Shown: positions 41,877 to 50,196, counted from the first letter of the stretch. The stretch: 64,000 nucleotides of DNA from Pseudomonadota bacterium (GCA_023457435.1 JAEWLS010000034.1:1-64000); one strand, 5' to 3'. The notes: generated from the letters alone by a model not told the origin. Translations and numbers: made by a program.

Positions 41877-41894
41877 GTAACAGTTGGATGACAG
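41877..41894 (-). promoter_or_regulatory. Pho box upstream of pstS
   Basis: On the minus strand the sequence reads CTGTCATCCAACTGTTAC: two seven-base half-sites, CTGTCAT and CTGTTAC, separated by CCAA. The consensus is CTGTCAT-N4-CTGTCAT, so the first half is perfect and the second differs at two positions. It lies 72 nt before the pstS ATG, with CACTAGAG as a possible -10 about 10 nt downstream. PhoB, encoded at the end of the same operon, should bind here. Confidence 0.88.
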
Positions 41895-42315
41895 ATTCAT
41901 ATCGTGCCCGTCATGCTTCTCCGGCGGATCCTTGGAAGCGCTGTCTTAACAGCTAGCTAGGACCGCCGCAGGCTTTTGAAAGCCGCAGGCGCGATGCCTT
42001 GGGGAAAACGCCGGGAAATACGGACGGGAAGGACGTCGCCGGGTGGAGTGTCCCGGTTTTCACGCTGCCTCGGCTTTCGCCCGACGGAACACATTGGGGC
42101 TCGGAGAGTCCCGTCGTCAGGCAGCGGCCATCCTTCCCGCCCGGAAGAGCGGGCATCCTGTCCTCCCGCTGCGACGAATGTCCGCCGGGACGCCGCCACT
42201 GACTATTCCGCGATCGCGCCATGACGCAGTGGAAGCGCTCTTGCACCGCGCGGCGGCGGCGGATACGGCTCCCGCGACTCTCGGGGGACTGCCCCGCGAC
42301 TTTCGGGGAACTGCA
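41895..42315. other. Non-coding gap between pstS and the EamA gene
   Basis: About 420 nt without a convincing gene. GCTGT-CTTA-ACAGC (41940-41953) is a short inverted repeat that contains a CTGTC half-site and might be a second weak Pho element. The remainder is GC-rich with several small palindromes (for example CCCGC...GCGGG near 42140-42160). Open frames in it are proline/arginine-rich and show no domain. The composition resembles the 4784-5146 gap. Confidence 0.5.
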
Positions 42316-43185
42316 ATGGCGCGCGCGACCGCGATCGGCTTCTCGGCGGTGGCGATGTGGGCGCTGCTGGCGCTGTTCACCGCCGCTTCGGGCAGCATGC
42401 CGCCGTTCCAGCTGTCGGCGATAACCTTCGCCATCGGCACGATGGTCGGCCTCGCGGCGCGCGCGACCGGCGCGGTTCCCGCCTCGCGCGAGCCGGTACC
42501 GGCAGCCATATGGACAATCGGCATCGGCGGCCTGTTCGGCTACCACTTCCTGTACTTCACGGCACTGCGCAACGCGCCGGCGGTGGAGGCGAGCCTGATC
42601 GCCTACCTGTGGCCGCTGTTCATCGTCGTCGGCTCGGCGCTTCTGCCGGGCGAGCGTCTGCGCTGGCACCATGTCGCCGGCGCTCTCCTCGGCCTCGCCG
42701 GCACGGCGCTGATCGTCACCAAGGGCGGCGCGCTGGCCTTCGACCAGCGTTATGCGTTTGGCTACGCGATGGCCTTCGCCTGCGCCATCGTGTGGACCGC
42801 CTATTCGCTGCTGTCGCGCCGCTACACGGCGGTGCCGACGTCTGTGGTGACCTGGTTCTGCGCCGCCACGGCGGTGCTGTCGCTGGTCTGCCACCTGCTC
42901 TTGGAGCGGACCGTGTGGCCGGAAGGGATGGGAGAGTGGGCGGCCATCCTGGGCCTCGGCCTGCTGCCGGTCGGCGCCGCGTTCTACACATGGGACCACG
43001 GCGTCAAGCACGGCAACATCCAGGTGCTCGGCGCATCGAGCTACGCCGCGCCGCTTCTGTCGACGCTGATCCTGATTGCCGCCGGCGCGGCGCCGGCGAC
43101 GGCCCACATTGTCGCGGCCTGCCTGCTGATCACCGGCGGCGCCGCGCTTGCGGCGAAAGACCTGATCGGGAGGCCCCGCCGATGA
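42316..43185 (+). CDS. EamA family transporter (YddG-like)
   Basis: A 289-residue protein with ten membrane helices in two EamA repeats. FGYHFLYFTALRNAPAVEASLIAYLWPLFIVVGSALLPGE in the first half and AFYTWDHGVKHGNIQVLGASSYAAPLLSTLIL in the second are typical of YddG, an exporter of aromatic amino acids, though the substrate here cannot be read from sequence. The start MARATAIGFSAVAMW follows GGGGAA. The stop overlaps the start of the next small gene (ATGA). Confidence 0.88.
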   Translation: MARATAIGFSAVAMWALLALFTAASGSMPPFQLSAITFAIGTMVGLAARATGAVPASREPVPAAIWTIGIGGLFGYHFLYFTALRNAPAVEASLIAYLWPLFIVVGSALLPGERLRWHHVAGALLGLAGTALIVTKGGALAFDQRYAFGYAMAFACAIVWTAYSLLSRRYTAVPTSVVTWFCAATAVLSLVCHLLLERTVWPEGMGEWAAILGLGLLPVGAAFYTWDHGVKHGNIQVLGASSYAAPLLSTLILIAAGAAPATAHIVAACLLITGGAALAAKDLIGRPRR

Positions 43186-43496
43186 TGCCGTTCCCGGGAG
43201 ACATCACCGCGGTCGCCAACGGCGCGCTGCTGCTCGCCGTCGCGCTCGCCGCCTATACGCTGATCGCGGCAGACGCGGCGCAGGGCATCAGGCGCAAGCT
43301 TGTTGCGGCCCTACCGGCGCTGCTGCTCCTGCTCGTGACCCTGGAGCGCGAGGGACCGCTGTGGCTGGCCGCCCTCCAGATCGCCGCGACCGCGGGCGCC
43401 GGTCTTGCCGCGCATCGGATGCCCAGGCTCAACCGTCCCGCCTACGCGGCCGGCTTTGTGCTGCTTGCCGCGCTGACCGTCATGGTGCTGCGCTAG
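43182..43496 (+). CDS. Small membrane protein coupled to the EamA gene
   Basis: A 104-residue protein with about four hydrophobic segments (14-33, 40-55, 60-77, 87-102) and almost no soluble part. It begins within the EamA stop codon (ATGA), so it is cotranslated and may be an accessory subunit of the transporter. I do not recognise a family. Its stop shares CTAG with the convergent cupin gene. Function unknown. Confidence 0.7.
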   Translation: MMPFPGDITAVANGALLLAVALAAYTLIAADAAQGIRRKLVAALPALLLLLVTLEREGPLWLAALQIAATAGAGLAAHRMPRLNRPAYAAGFVLLAALTVMVLR

Positions 43497-43927
43497 CGCG
43501 GCTCGAAGCCCTCGGGCGCCATCTCGAAGGCCGCGAAATCGAAGCCCGGCGCCACGGTGCAGCCGACGAGCGTCCAGTCGCCCAGGCTTTCGGCAGCCTG
43601 CCACCAGTTCGCCGGCACGACCGCCTGCGGCCGCTGCCCGACGGGAAGGTCTGGCCCCAGCACCTGCCGCGACGCAGCGCCGCCCGCCGGATCGGCGGTG
43701 AACAGCGCCAGCGGCGAGCCTGCGTAGAAATGCCAGACCTCGGCCGCGTCGCGGACGCGATGCCAGGCGGAGCGTTCGCCGCGCCGCAGGAGGAAGTAGA
43801 TGGCGGTCGAATGCCCCCGCGGGCCGCCCCCGGCGTCGCGGAACGTCTCGGCGTAGTGCCCGCCTTCCGGATGCGGCCGCATGCCGAGCGCCTCGATGAT
43901 CGCCTCGGGCGTCGGCACCAGCCACAT
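43493..43927 (-). CDS. DUF985 cupin family protein
   Basis: A 144-residue single-domain cupin. GMRPHPEGGHYAETFRD, STAIYFLLRRGERSAWHRV, AEVWHFYAGSPLAL and VPANWWQAAESLGDWTLVGCTVAPGFDFAAFEMA match the DUF985 (YML079-like) family, small beta-barrel proteins whose ligand is unknown; some are annotated as sugar epimerase-like. Cytoplasmic. It starts 1 nt after the stop of gloB, and the two are surely cotranscribed. Confidence 0.9.
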   Translation of the reverse strand: MWLVPTPEAIIEALGMRPHPEGGHYAETFRDAGGGPRGHSTAIYFLLRRGERSAWHRVRDAAEVWHFYAGSPLALFTADPAGGAASRQVLGPDLPVGQRPQAVVPANWWQAAESLGDWTLVGCTVAPGFDFAAFEMAPEGFEPR

Positions 43928-43928
43928 T

Positions 43929-44696
43929 TCAGAAATTGTCCTTGCGCTTGCGGATCTCGGCAAACACCGCATCGTCGCTGGCGCCTTCCAGGCCCAGCGT
44001 CCTGCGGATCGCCGGGTCCTTCCAGCGCATGAACGGATTGGTCTCGAGCTCGCGGCCGATCGTCGTGGGCAGCGTCGGGCGTCCGTCGGCACGCAGCGCG
44101 TCGATCTGCCTGGCGCGGGCCTGCAGCGCCGCATTGTCGGGATCGACGGTCAGCGCGAACCTGGCGTTGGACTGCGTGTATTCGTGGCCGCAATAGACCG
44201 TCGTGTCCTCGTGCAGCTCGGCTAGCTTCCTCATCGAGTTCAGCATGTCGGCAGGCGTGCCCTCGAACAGCCTCCCGCATCCGAGCGCGAAGAGGGTATC
44301 GGCGGTGAAGGCGACCTTGTCGTCCTCGAAGGCATAGCTGACATGGCCTGCGGTGTGGCCCGGCGTCCAGATGACGCGCGCCTTGCGGCCGGCCACCTCG
44401 ATGACGTCGCCGTCGCGCACGGTGCGGTCGATGCCGGGGATCTTCGCCTTCTCGTATTCCGGGCCGATGATGGTGAGGTTGTACTTCTGCTTCAGCGGCA
44501 GGTTGGCCTCGACATGGTCGCCGTGATGGTGGGTGATGAGCAGCACCGACGGCTTCCAGCCGGTACGCGCGATCGCCTCGACGATCGGCTTCTCCTCCGG
44601 CGCGTCGACGATGAAGGCCTCACCGGTCGACGGATTGCGGGCGAGAACACCGAAATTGTCGGTGCGGCACATGAACTGCTCGATCTCGAGGGCCAT
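43929..44696 (-). CDS. gloB: Hydroxyacylglutathione hydrolase (glyoxalase II)
   Basis: A 255-residue metallo-beta-lactamase-fold enzyme that hydrolyses S-lactoylglutathione to D-lactate and glutathione, the second step of methylglyoxal detoxification. The binuclear metal motif THHHGDH (55-61) is intact, TPGHTAGHVSY and GCGRLFEGTPADMLNS follow, and CGHEYTQSNARFAL carries the family's third metal and glutathione-binding segment. The C-terminal helical domain is complete. The ATG follows GGAGAC. It is divergent from the methyltransferase gene, a neighbourhood I recall from rhizobia. Confidence 0.95.
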   Translation of the reverse strand: MALEIEQFMCRTDNFGVLARNPSTGEAFIVDAPEEKPIVEAIARTGWKPSVLLITHHHGDHVEANLPLKQKYNLTIIGPEYEKAKIPGIDRTVRDGDVIEVAGRKARVIWTPGHTAGHVSYAFEDDKVAFTADTLFALGCGRLFEGTPADMLNSMRKLAELHEDTTVYCGHEYTQSNARFALTVDPDNAALQARARQIDALRADGRPTLPTTIGRELETNPFMRWKDPAIRRTLGLEGASDDAVFAEIRKRKDNF

Positions 44697-44807
44697 CGTA
44701 GTCTCCTGTTCGCGGCGCAAGATAGGGGCGCGGGCTACGAATAGCGAATAGCCAATCGCGAAAGACGGGTAGAAAATGTGTGACAGGCGCGGCTATGCTC
44801 GCCGCCC

Positions 44808-45551
44808 ATGTCGGATATCGTCGACCTGCGCAATTTCTACGCATCGCTGCTCGGCCGGATCGCCGAGCGGTCGATCGTGTTCGCGCTGTCGAGCGTATGG
44901 ACCAGCCTGCCCAACGAGCGTCTGCTCGGGCTCGGATACGCGCTGCCATTCCTCGAGCGATTCGGCTCCGATGCGGAGCGGGTGCTGGCCTTCATGCCGG
45001 CCCAGCAGGGCGCGGTGCGCTGGCCGGCGGCCGGGCCGTCGGCGACCGCGCTGGTGTTCGACGAGGAACTGCCGCTGTTCGATTCGTCGATCGACCGCGT
45101 GCTGCTCGTCCATGCGCTGGAGCATGCCGAAAACCCGCACGAGACGCTGAAGGAGATCTGGCGCGTTCTGGCGCCGGGCGGGCGGATCGTCATCGTCGCG
45201 CCGAACCGCCGCGGCGTCTGGGCGCGATTCGAGCACACGCCGTTCGGCACCGGCCGGCCGTTCTCGTCGAGCCAGCTCAGCCAGCTCCTGCGCGAAACCA
45301 ATTTCTCGCCCACCGGATGGGCCGACGCCCTGCATTTCATCCCGTCGCGCCGGCGCTGGTGGCTGCGCCTGCACAATTTGATGGAACGTGCCGGGCGGCG
45401 GTTCTGGCCGATCTTCTCCGGCGTGGTCATCGTCGAGGCCGAAAAGCGGCTCTACCAGGGCATTCCGGTCGCCGTGCGCGCCTCGCGCCGCGTATTCGTG
45501 CCGGTGCTTTCGCCGCAGGGCGCGACGCGCACCGCGCGCGATCAGGGATAG
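44808..45551 (+). CDS. Class I SAM-dependent methyltransferase
   Basis: A 247-residue protein with a methyltransferase_11-type core. LPLFDSSIDRVLLVHALEHAENPHETLKEIWRVLAPGGRIVIVAPN (about 86-131) contains motifs IV-VI. The SAM-binding motif I is atypical (RLLGLGYALPFLERF in place of a clear GxGxG), as in other alphaproteobacterial members near gloB. The C-terminal part PVLSPQGATRTARDQG is conserved-looking. The substrate is unknown. It is divergent from gloB with about 110 nt between the starts. Confidence 0.85.
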   Translation: MSDIVDLRNFYASLLGRIAERSIVFALSSVWTSLPNERLLGLGYALPFLERFGSDAERVLAFMPAQQGAVRWPAAGPSATALVFDEELPLFDSSIDRVLLVHALEHAENPHETLKEIWRVLAPGGRIVIVAPNRRGVWARFEHTPFGTGRPFSSSQLSQLLRETNFSPTGWADALHFIPSRRRWWLRLHNLMERAGRRFWPIFSGVVIVEAEKRLYQGIPVAVRASRRVFVPVLSPQGATRTARDQG

Positions 45552-46111
45552 GCCGGGGGCGCGGCGCGGTCGAGGCAGCGGGCAAGTTTGAAGGCGCCGC
45601 GATCCATCTCGTCGCGCTCGGCCATCGGATCCTGCGTTATCGCCCGCGGCGCATACCACATGACCAGTCCGAGGTCAGGCGTGAATATCACCGGCGGCGC
45701 CATGTCGCCGCGCTGCGGTACCCCCGCGATGGCCAGCTTCTCGTCGAGCGGATGGAAGCCCATGGCGTGCTCGAAGCCGTCGGCCACACCGAGCTCGACG
45801 GGGCCGTTGTCGGGATCGCCGTCTGCCGCGATGTAGGGGTCTCCGACCGCCAGCAGCGAGGCGCCGCCATAGCCGTTCGAGATTTGCACCGTGAACCAGT
45901 AGGTGCGTTGTGTGGTGGTCACGCGGAAGTAGAGGTCGCTCGCCATGCTGGTGAAGTGCCGCGACGGGATGAACCCGGCCGTGATCCGCGGATCGCCGGC
46001 GTGCTCGTAGAGCGCCCGCTCGGCCGGGCAGTCAAGCGCCGCGGCCGGCCTCGCGGTCATGAGCGTCAGCGTCATCAGCGTCAGCGTCATCAGCGTCAGA
46101 AGGATTTTCAC
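45542..46111 (-). CDS. Exported hypothetical protein with repeat-built signal peptide
   Basis: A 189-residue protein with a GTG start and GGGAG 8 nt upstream. The signal peptide VKILLTLMTLTLMTLTLMTARPAAA is made of the repeated pentapeptide LMTLT, encoded by a 15-nt tandem repeat. The mature protein has two cysteines (LDCPAER and KLARCLDR) and YWFTVQISNGYGGASLLAVGDPYI, with no domain I can name. Its first 80 nt overlap the end of the upstream gene in another frame. Its end overlaps the convergent methyltransferase gene by 10 nt. Confidence 0.7.
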   Translation of the reverse strand: MKILLTLMTLTLMTLTLMTARPAAALDCPAERALYEHAGDPRITAGFIPSRHFTSMASDLYFRVTTTQRTYWFTVQISNGYGGASLLAVGDPYIAADGDPDNGPVELGVADGFEHAMGFHPLDEKLAIAGVPQRGDMAPPVIFTPDLGLVMWYAPRAITQDPMAERDEMDRGAFKLARCLDRAAPPAYP

Positions 46112-46991
46112 TGACAGGCTCCCACGTCTCGTCGCGCGGCAGGTAGATCGGGCCATCCACGTTATCGCGGCCATAGGTGTTGCGCAGGTATTGCACGAAC
46201 TTCTCACCCTCGGCCCGGTGAGTATCGAAGGCGTCGGGTGTCGGGAACACGTCCGCAGACCGCTCTGGCGCTGCGGAGACGTAGTCCACGAACCTGTCGT
46301 GCCATGTCTCGATCTCGTCGGCGATTTCGAAGTCCGGCAGAAGCTCGAAGTGGTTGAGCAGCCGTCCGTCATCGGCATCGACGATCGGATAGCGCCACGG
46401 ATGCACCTCGAAGCGGATGCGCGACGGATGGCGGACGAGATCGGCCGGCGGGTCGTCCTTCGCCCCGCTATCGCCGATGTCGGCTCCCTTGCTCCCAAGC
46501 CCGCCGAAGCTGCGCACCGCATACACGGTATAGGCGGCCAGAGCGGCGGCGACGGGGACGGCGCTCGCCACTTCCAGCCATGGCCGCAGCCCGCCCTCAT
46601 AGGCAAGCGCGAACACCGTGGCCGTGACCGTCGCGTAGAGGAACGCGGCATTGAAAGTGCGCCGGCGGCCGAGCGCGTCGTCCTCGTCCTCGGGCGGAAA
46701 CGCCGTCGTCGCCCAGGCGAGCCAGCCGGCCTGCGCCACGAGGTTGAGCGCGAAGAGCGGCACAGCCCACGACGACATGAGCAGCGCCGCGATGCCGCTG
46801 GCACCGGTCAGCACCGCGCCGCCGCCGAGCAGCCAGCGGCGGACCAGCTGCTTCGCCGGCTCGCGACGCAGCTTGATCGCGGCTATCGCGCGGTCGAGCA
46901 GCTCGGACATCGCCATCTGGCGGATCAGGAAGATCGCGCCGAGCGCGTACAACGCACCGACGCCGCGAACCAGGTATTCGACGAACACCAT
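46032..46991 (-). CDS. Membrane protein of unknown function with soluble C-terminal domain
   Basis: A 319-residue protein. Helices are predicted at about 5-25, 52-72, 74-94, 113-131 and 137-160; the C-terminal half (165-319) is soluble, with PSRIRFEVHPWRYPIVDADDGRLLNHFELLPDFEIADEIETWHDRFVDY. The tail is the repetitive acidic DADDADADDADAHD. No domain is recognised. It begins 6 nt upstream of the metA stop-proximal spacer and runs in the same direction as metA's operon neighbours, so it may be read from the metA transcript. It overlaps the next gene by 80 nt. Confidence 0.7.
   Translation of the reverse strand: MVFVEYLVRGVGALYALGAIFLIRQMAMSELLDRAIAAIKLRREPAKQLVRRWLLGGGAVLTGASGIAALLMSSWAVPLFALNLVAQAGWLAWATTAFPPEDEDDALGRRRTFNAAFLYATVTATVFALAYEGGLRPWLEVASAVPVAAALAAYTVYAVRSFGGLGSKGADIGDSGAKDDPPADLVRHPSRIRFEVHPWRYPIVDADDGRLLNHFELLPDFEIADEIETWHDRFVDYVSAAPERSADVFPTPDAFDTHRAEGEKFVQYLRNTYGRDNVDGPIYLPRDETWEPVSENPSDADDADADDADAHDREAGRGA
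46063..46098. repeat. 15-nt tandem repeat read in two frames
   Basis: GCGTCAGCGTCATCA is repeated at 46063-46077 and 46078-46092, with a further partial unit to 46098. On the minus strand it encodes LMTLT units in the signal peptide of the 45542-46111 gene and DDADA units at the C-terminus of the 46032-46991 gene. Confidence 0.85.
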
Positions 46992-46997
46992 CGCGCG

Positions 46998-47945
46998 TCA
47001 GGTGCCGGTGCGCGCCAGCGGCGCCGGATCACCGCCGATCTGGCGGATGTCGTAGGCCGTCGTCTGGTAGACCTGGTTGATCCAGTTGCCGAACAAGAGA
47101 TGCGCGTGGCTGCGCCAGCGGTTGAGCGGCGCGCGCGACGGGTCGTCGTCGGGGTAGTAGCCGTGCGGGACCTCGATCGGGACGCCGGCGGCGACGTCGC
47201 GGTCGTACTCTTCCTTGAGCGAGGTCGAGTCGTATTCGATGTGGTTGAACATGTAGAGCCGGTTGCCGGCAGCCTCGGCCGCCAGGCACGGTCCCGTGAC
47301 GTCCGATTCCATCAGCAGTTCCAGGCCCGACTCCGGCTTGAAGTCGGCGGCGCGAACCTCGGTCCAGCGCGACACCGGGATGGCGAAATCGTCGGAGAAG
47401 CCGGCGAGATAGGGCGAGGCGGGCGCATGGTTCTTGTGGCGATAGACGCCGAACGCCTTCTGCGGCAGCGTGTATTTCGGCACCCCGTGGAAATGCCAGG
47501 CGGCGGCCATCGCGCCCCAGCACACGAAGAACGACGAGTGGACGTTGGTCGCCGTCCAGTCGAGGATCTGCGTCAGCTCGTCCCAGTACGAGACCTGCTC
47601 GAACGGCAGCAGCTCGATCGGCGCGCCGGTGACGATGAAGCCGTCGAACTTGCGGTCGGCGATCTCGTCCCAGGTCTGGTAGAACGAGATCAGGTGCTCC
47701 TCGGCGGTGTTCTTGGCCTTGTGGGAGCCGACGCGCACCAGGCTGAGCTCGACCTGCAGCGGCGAGGCGCCGAGCAGGCGCGCGAACTGCGTCTCGGTGC
47801 GGATCTTGTTCGGCATCAGGTTGAGCAGGCCGATCTGCAGCGGGCGGATGTCCTGGCGCAGCGCGGTGCGCTCGTCCATCACCGCGACCCCTTCGCGCGC
47901 GAGCACTTCGCGGGCCGGGAGCTGGTTGGGGATCTTGATCGGCAT
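46998..47945 (-). CDS. metA: Homoserine O-acyltransferase MetA
   Basis: A 315-residue MetA that acylates homoserine as the first committed step of methionine synthesis. LQIGLLNLMPNKIRTETQFARLL is the conserved start, VTGAPIELLPFEQVSYWDEL and SSFFVCWGAMAAAWHF (catalytic Cys in the CWGA motif) define the active site, and MFNHIEYD supplies the histidine. Alphaproteobacterial MetA enzymes often use acetyl-CoA rather than succinyl-CoA; this cannot be decided by eye. GGAG sits before the ATG. A SAM-II riboswitch and terminator control it. Confidence 0.95.
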   Translation of the reverse strand: MPIKIPNQLPAREVLAREGVAVMDERTALRQDIRPLQIGLLNLMPNKIRTETQFARLLGASPLQVELSLVRVGSHKAKNTAEEHLISFYQTWDEIADRKFDGFIVTGAPIELLPFEQVSYWDELTQILDWTATNVHSSFFVCWGAMAAAWHFHGVPKYTLPQKAFGVYRHKNHAPASPYLAGFSDDFAIPVSRWTEVRAADFKPESGLELLMESDVTGPCLAAEAAGNRLYMFNHIEYDSTSLKEEYDRDVAAGVPIEVPHGYYPDDDPSRAPLNRWRSHAHLLFGNWINQVYQTTAYDIRQIGGDPAPLARTGT

Positions 47946-47955
47946 CGCGAACTCC

Positions 47956-48002
47956 AAAACAAAAAGGACCAGCTGCGATATCGCGGCCGGTCCCAGCTGG
48001 TC
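47956..48002 (-). terminator. Intrinsic terminator between riboswitch and metA
   Basis: On the minus strand GACCAGCTG (48002-47994) pairs with CAGCTGGTC (47975-47967), an uninterrupted 9-bp stem, followed by CTTTTTGTTTT. It lies just after the SAM-II aptamer and 11 nt before the metA start codon. The position fits a transcription attenuator controlled by the riboswitch; the T-rich tract also precedes the GGAG site. Confidence 0.85.
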
Positions 48003-48011
48003 TGGACTTCA

Positions 48012-48069
48012 CGGCCCTTTAGCTACTTGTTTAACGTGGCTGCAAGCCGACCGGCCAAATCACCACGGA
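48012..48069 (-). ncRNA. SAM-II riboswitch (metA leader)
   Basis: The minus-strand sequence contains CGTGGTGATTTGGCC, then GGCTTGCAGCCACG and TTAAACAAGTAGCTAAAGG. CGTGG and CCACG form stem P1, GATTT and the TTAAAC...GCTAAAG segment make the pseudoknot that is diagnostic of the SAM-II class. It should sense S-adenosylmethionine and switch off metA when SAM is high. SAM-II riboswitches are found chiefly in Alphaproteobacteria upstream of metA, metZ and related genes, which fits. Confidence 0.93.
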
Positions 48070-48158
48070 TCGACGGGAATTTTAGGTTCCGGGCGTCTTT
48101 GCGTCAACGGCAAAGAATTGCTATGCGACCGGCACCTTTTCGTCCGGACCTCTCTTCC

Positions 48159-49256
48159 ATGACCGACGTGCTGCGCCCCGAGCCGAAACCCGGCGTGTTC
48201 GACATCCAGGCCTATGTGCCCGGCAAGGAGAGCGCCCCCGGCGTCGCCAAGGTCTACAAGCTGTCGTCGAACGAGACGCCGCTCGGACCCTCGCCTGCTG
48301 CGGTCGAAGCCGCGAAGGCCGTGCTGGAGCGCGGCGAGATGTACCCGGATGGCCAGTCGGCCGCGTTGCGCGAGGCGATCGCCGCCGCGCACGGGCTCAA
48401 CCCCGCCAACATCCTCTGCACCAACGGCTCGGACGAGGCGTTGCAGCTGCTCGCCGCCACCTATCTGATGCCGGGCGACGAGGCGATCTTCACCGAGCAC
48501 GGCTTCCTCGTCTACCGGATCTACATCCAGGCCAACGCGGCCGTGCCGGTCGTCGCCAGGGAGAAGGACGAGCGCGCCGACATCGACGCGATCCTCAAGC
48601 TGGTGACGCCGAAGACCAGGATCGTCTTCCTCGCCAACCCGAACAATCCGACGGGCACCTACGTGCCGTTCGAGGAGGTGCGCCGGCTGCATGCCGGGCT
48701 GCCGAAGAACGTGCTGCTGGTGCTCGACGCGGCCTATGCCGAATACGTCCGCCGCAACGACTACGAGGCCGGCGTCGAGCTCGTCGCCGCCAACGAGAAT
48801 GTGGTGATGACCCGCACCTTCTCGAAGATCCACGGCCTTGCGGGCCTGCGCATCGGCTGGCTGTACGGCCCGGAGCGCATCCTCGACGCGCTCAACCGGG
48901 TGCGCGGACCGTTCAACGTCAACGCCGCGGCGATTGCGGCCGGCGCCGCGGCGGTGAGGGACCGCGCCCATGTCGACAAGGCGGCGGCGTTCAACGAGAA
49001 ATGGATGGGCTGGCTGACCGCCGAACTGCAGGCTCTCGGCCTGCGCGTCACTCCCTCGGTCGGCAATTTCGTGCTGATCCATTTCGACGGCTCGGCGACG
49101 AACGTCGACAAGGCCGACGCCTACCTGACCTCGAAGGGATATATCCTGCGCCGCGTCGCCGGCTACGGCTTTCCGAACGCGCTGCGCATGACCATCGGCC
49201 CCGAAGAGGCCAACCGCGGTGTCGTCGCCGCGCTCAAGGACCTGCTGGGCAAGTAA
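48159..49256 (+). CDS. hisC: Histidinol-phosphate aminotransferase
   Basis: A 365-residue PLP enzyme of fold type I. SSNETPLGPSP opens the family, LANPNNPTG (158-166) and LDAAYAEYV (189-197) contact the cofactor, and TRTFSKIHGLAGLRIGW (218-234) holds the Schiff-base Lys223 and Arg231. It transaminates imidazole-acetol phosphate in histidine synthesis, and in rhizobia often also serves the aromatic pathway, which fits its pairing with tyrC 1 nt downstream. It is divergent from metA. An ATG 12 codons upstream is a less likely start. Confidence 0.95.
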   Translation: MTDVLRPEPKPGVFDIQAYVPGKESAPGVAKVYKLSSNETPLGPSPAAVEAAKAVLERGEMYPDGQSAALREAIAAAHGLNPANILCTNGSDEALQLLAATYLMPGDEAIFTEHGFLVYRIYIQANAAVPVVAREKDERADIDAILKLVTPKTRIVFLANPNNPTGTYVPFEEVRRLHAGLPKNVLLVLDAAYAEYVRRNDYEAGVELVAANENVVMTRTFSKIHGLAGLRIGWLYGPERILDALNRVRGPFNVNAAAIAAGAAAVRDRAHVDKAAAFNEKWMGWLTAELQALGLRVTPSVGNFVLIHFDGSATNVDKADAYLTSKGYILRRVAGYGFPNALRMTIGPEEANRGVVAALKDLLGK

Positions 49257-49257
49257 G

Positions 49258-50196
49258 ATGGCCGCACCTTTGTTCGACAAGGTCGCGCTGATCGGCATCG
49301 GCCTGATCGGCTCGTCGCTTGCGCGCGTCATCCGCCGCGAGGGGCTGTCGAAGCACGTGGCGATCTCGACGCGCAGCGCCGATACGCTGAAGCGCGCCGA
49401 GGAACTGGCGCTCGGCGACAGCTACGATACGGATGCGCGCCAGGCCGTGCGCGATGCCGACCTCGTCATCGTGTCGGTTCCGGTCGGCGCATCGGGCGCC
49501 GTCGCCGCCGCGATCGCGCCGGCGCTGAAGCCCGGCGCGATCCTCACCGATGTCGGTTCGACCAAGCGCTCGGTCATCGACCAGATGAAACCGCACGTGC
49601 CCGCCGGCGTGCACTTCATCCCCGGCCATCCGCTCGCCGGCACGGAAAAGTCCGGTCCCGACGCCGGCTTTCCCGAGCTTTTCGAGAACCGCTGGTGCAT
49701 CTTCACGCCGCTGCCAGGTACCGACGCCGCTGCGCTCGGGAAACTCGCCGCCTTCTGGCGCGCCTGCGGCTCCAACATCGACACGATGGACCCGGAACAC
49801 CACGACAAGGTGCTCGCCATCGTCTCGCACCTGCCGCACATCATCGCCTACAACATCGTCGGCACCGCCGACGACCTCGAGACCGTCACCGAATCCGAGG
49901 TGATCAAGTACTCGGCCTCGGGTTTCCGCGACTTCACCCGTCTCGCCGCGTCGGACCCGACCATGTGGCGCGACGTGTGCCTGCACAACAAGGACGCGAT
50001 CCTCGAGATGCTGGCGCGCTTCTCGGAAGACCTGGCCCTGCTGCAGCGGGCCATCCGCTGGGGCGAAGGCGACAAGCTGTTCGACATCTTCACCCGCACC
50101 CGCGCCATACGCCGCTCGATCATCCAGGCGGGCCAGGAGGTCGACGTGCCGGACTTCGGCCGCCATGTGGCGGCGCACCCGGAAAAATCGGCCTAG
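49258..50196 (+). CDS. tyrC: Prephenate/arogenate dehydrogenase family protein
   Basis: A 312-residue TyrA-type dehydrogenase. VALIGIGLIGSSLARVIR (9-26) is the NAD-binding Rossmann start, DVGSTKRSVIDQM and HFIPGHPLAGTEKSGPDAG form the active site with the conserved His, and SHLPHIIAYNIV and SASGFRDFTRLAASDPTMWRDVCLHN complete the helical domain. It oxidises prephenate or arogenate on the way to tyrosine. No ACT or chorismate mutase domain is present. It begins 1 nt after hisC, so the two form an operon. Its stop shares CTAG with the convergent DUF2125 gene. Confidence 0.94.
   Translation: MAAPLFDKVALIGIGLIGSSLARVIRREGLSKHVAISTRSADTLKRAEELALGDSYDTDARQAVRDADLVIVSVPVGASGAVAAAIAPALKPGAILTDVGSTKRSVIDQMKPHVPAGVHFIPGHPLAGTEKSGPDAGFPELFENRWCIFTPLPGTDAAALGKLAAFWRACGSNIDTMDPEHHDKVLAIVSHLPHIIAYNIVGTADDLETVTESEVIKYSASGFRDFTRLAASDPTMWRDVCLHNKDAILEMLARFSEDLALLQRAIRWGEGDKLFDIFTRTRAIRRSIIQAGQEVDVPDFGRHVAAHPEKSA

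Noticed and set aside
41953..43107. 384-codon minus-strand open frame over the pstS-EamA gap and the EamA gene
   Set aside because: Arg/Gln/His-rich with no domain; the EamA gene on the plus strand explains the region from 42316 on.
46063..46098. Possible CRISPR or VNTR spacer array
   Set aside because: Units are 15 nt, adjacent and without spacers; they are a tandem repeat inside coding sequence.
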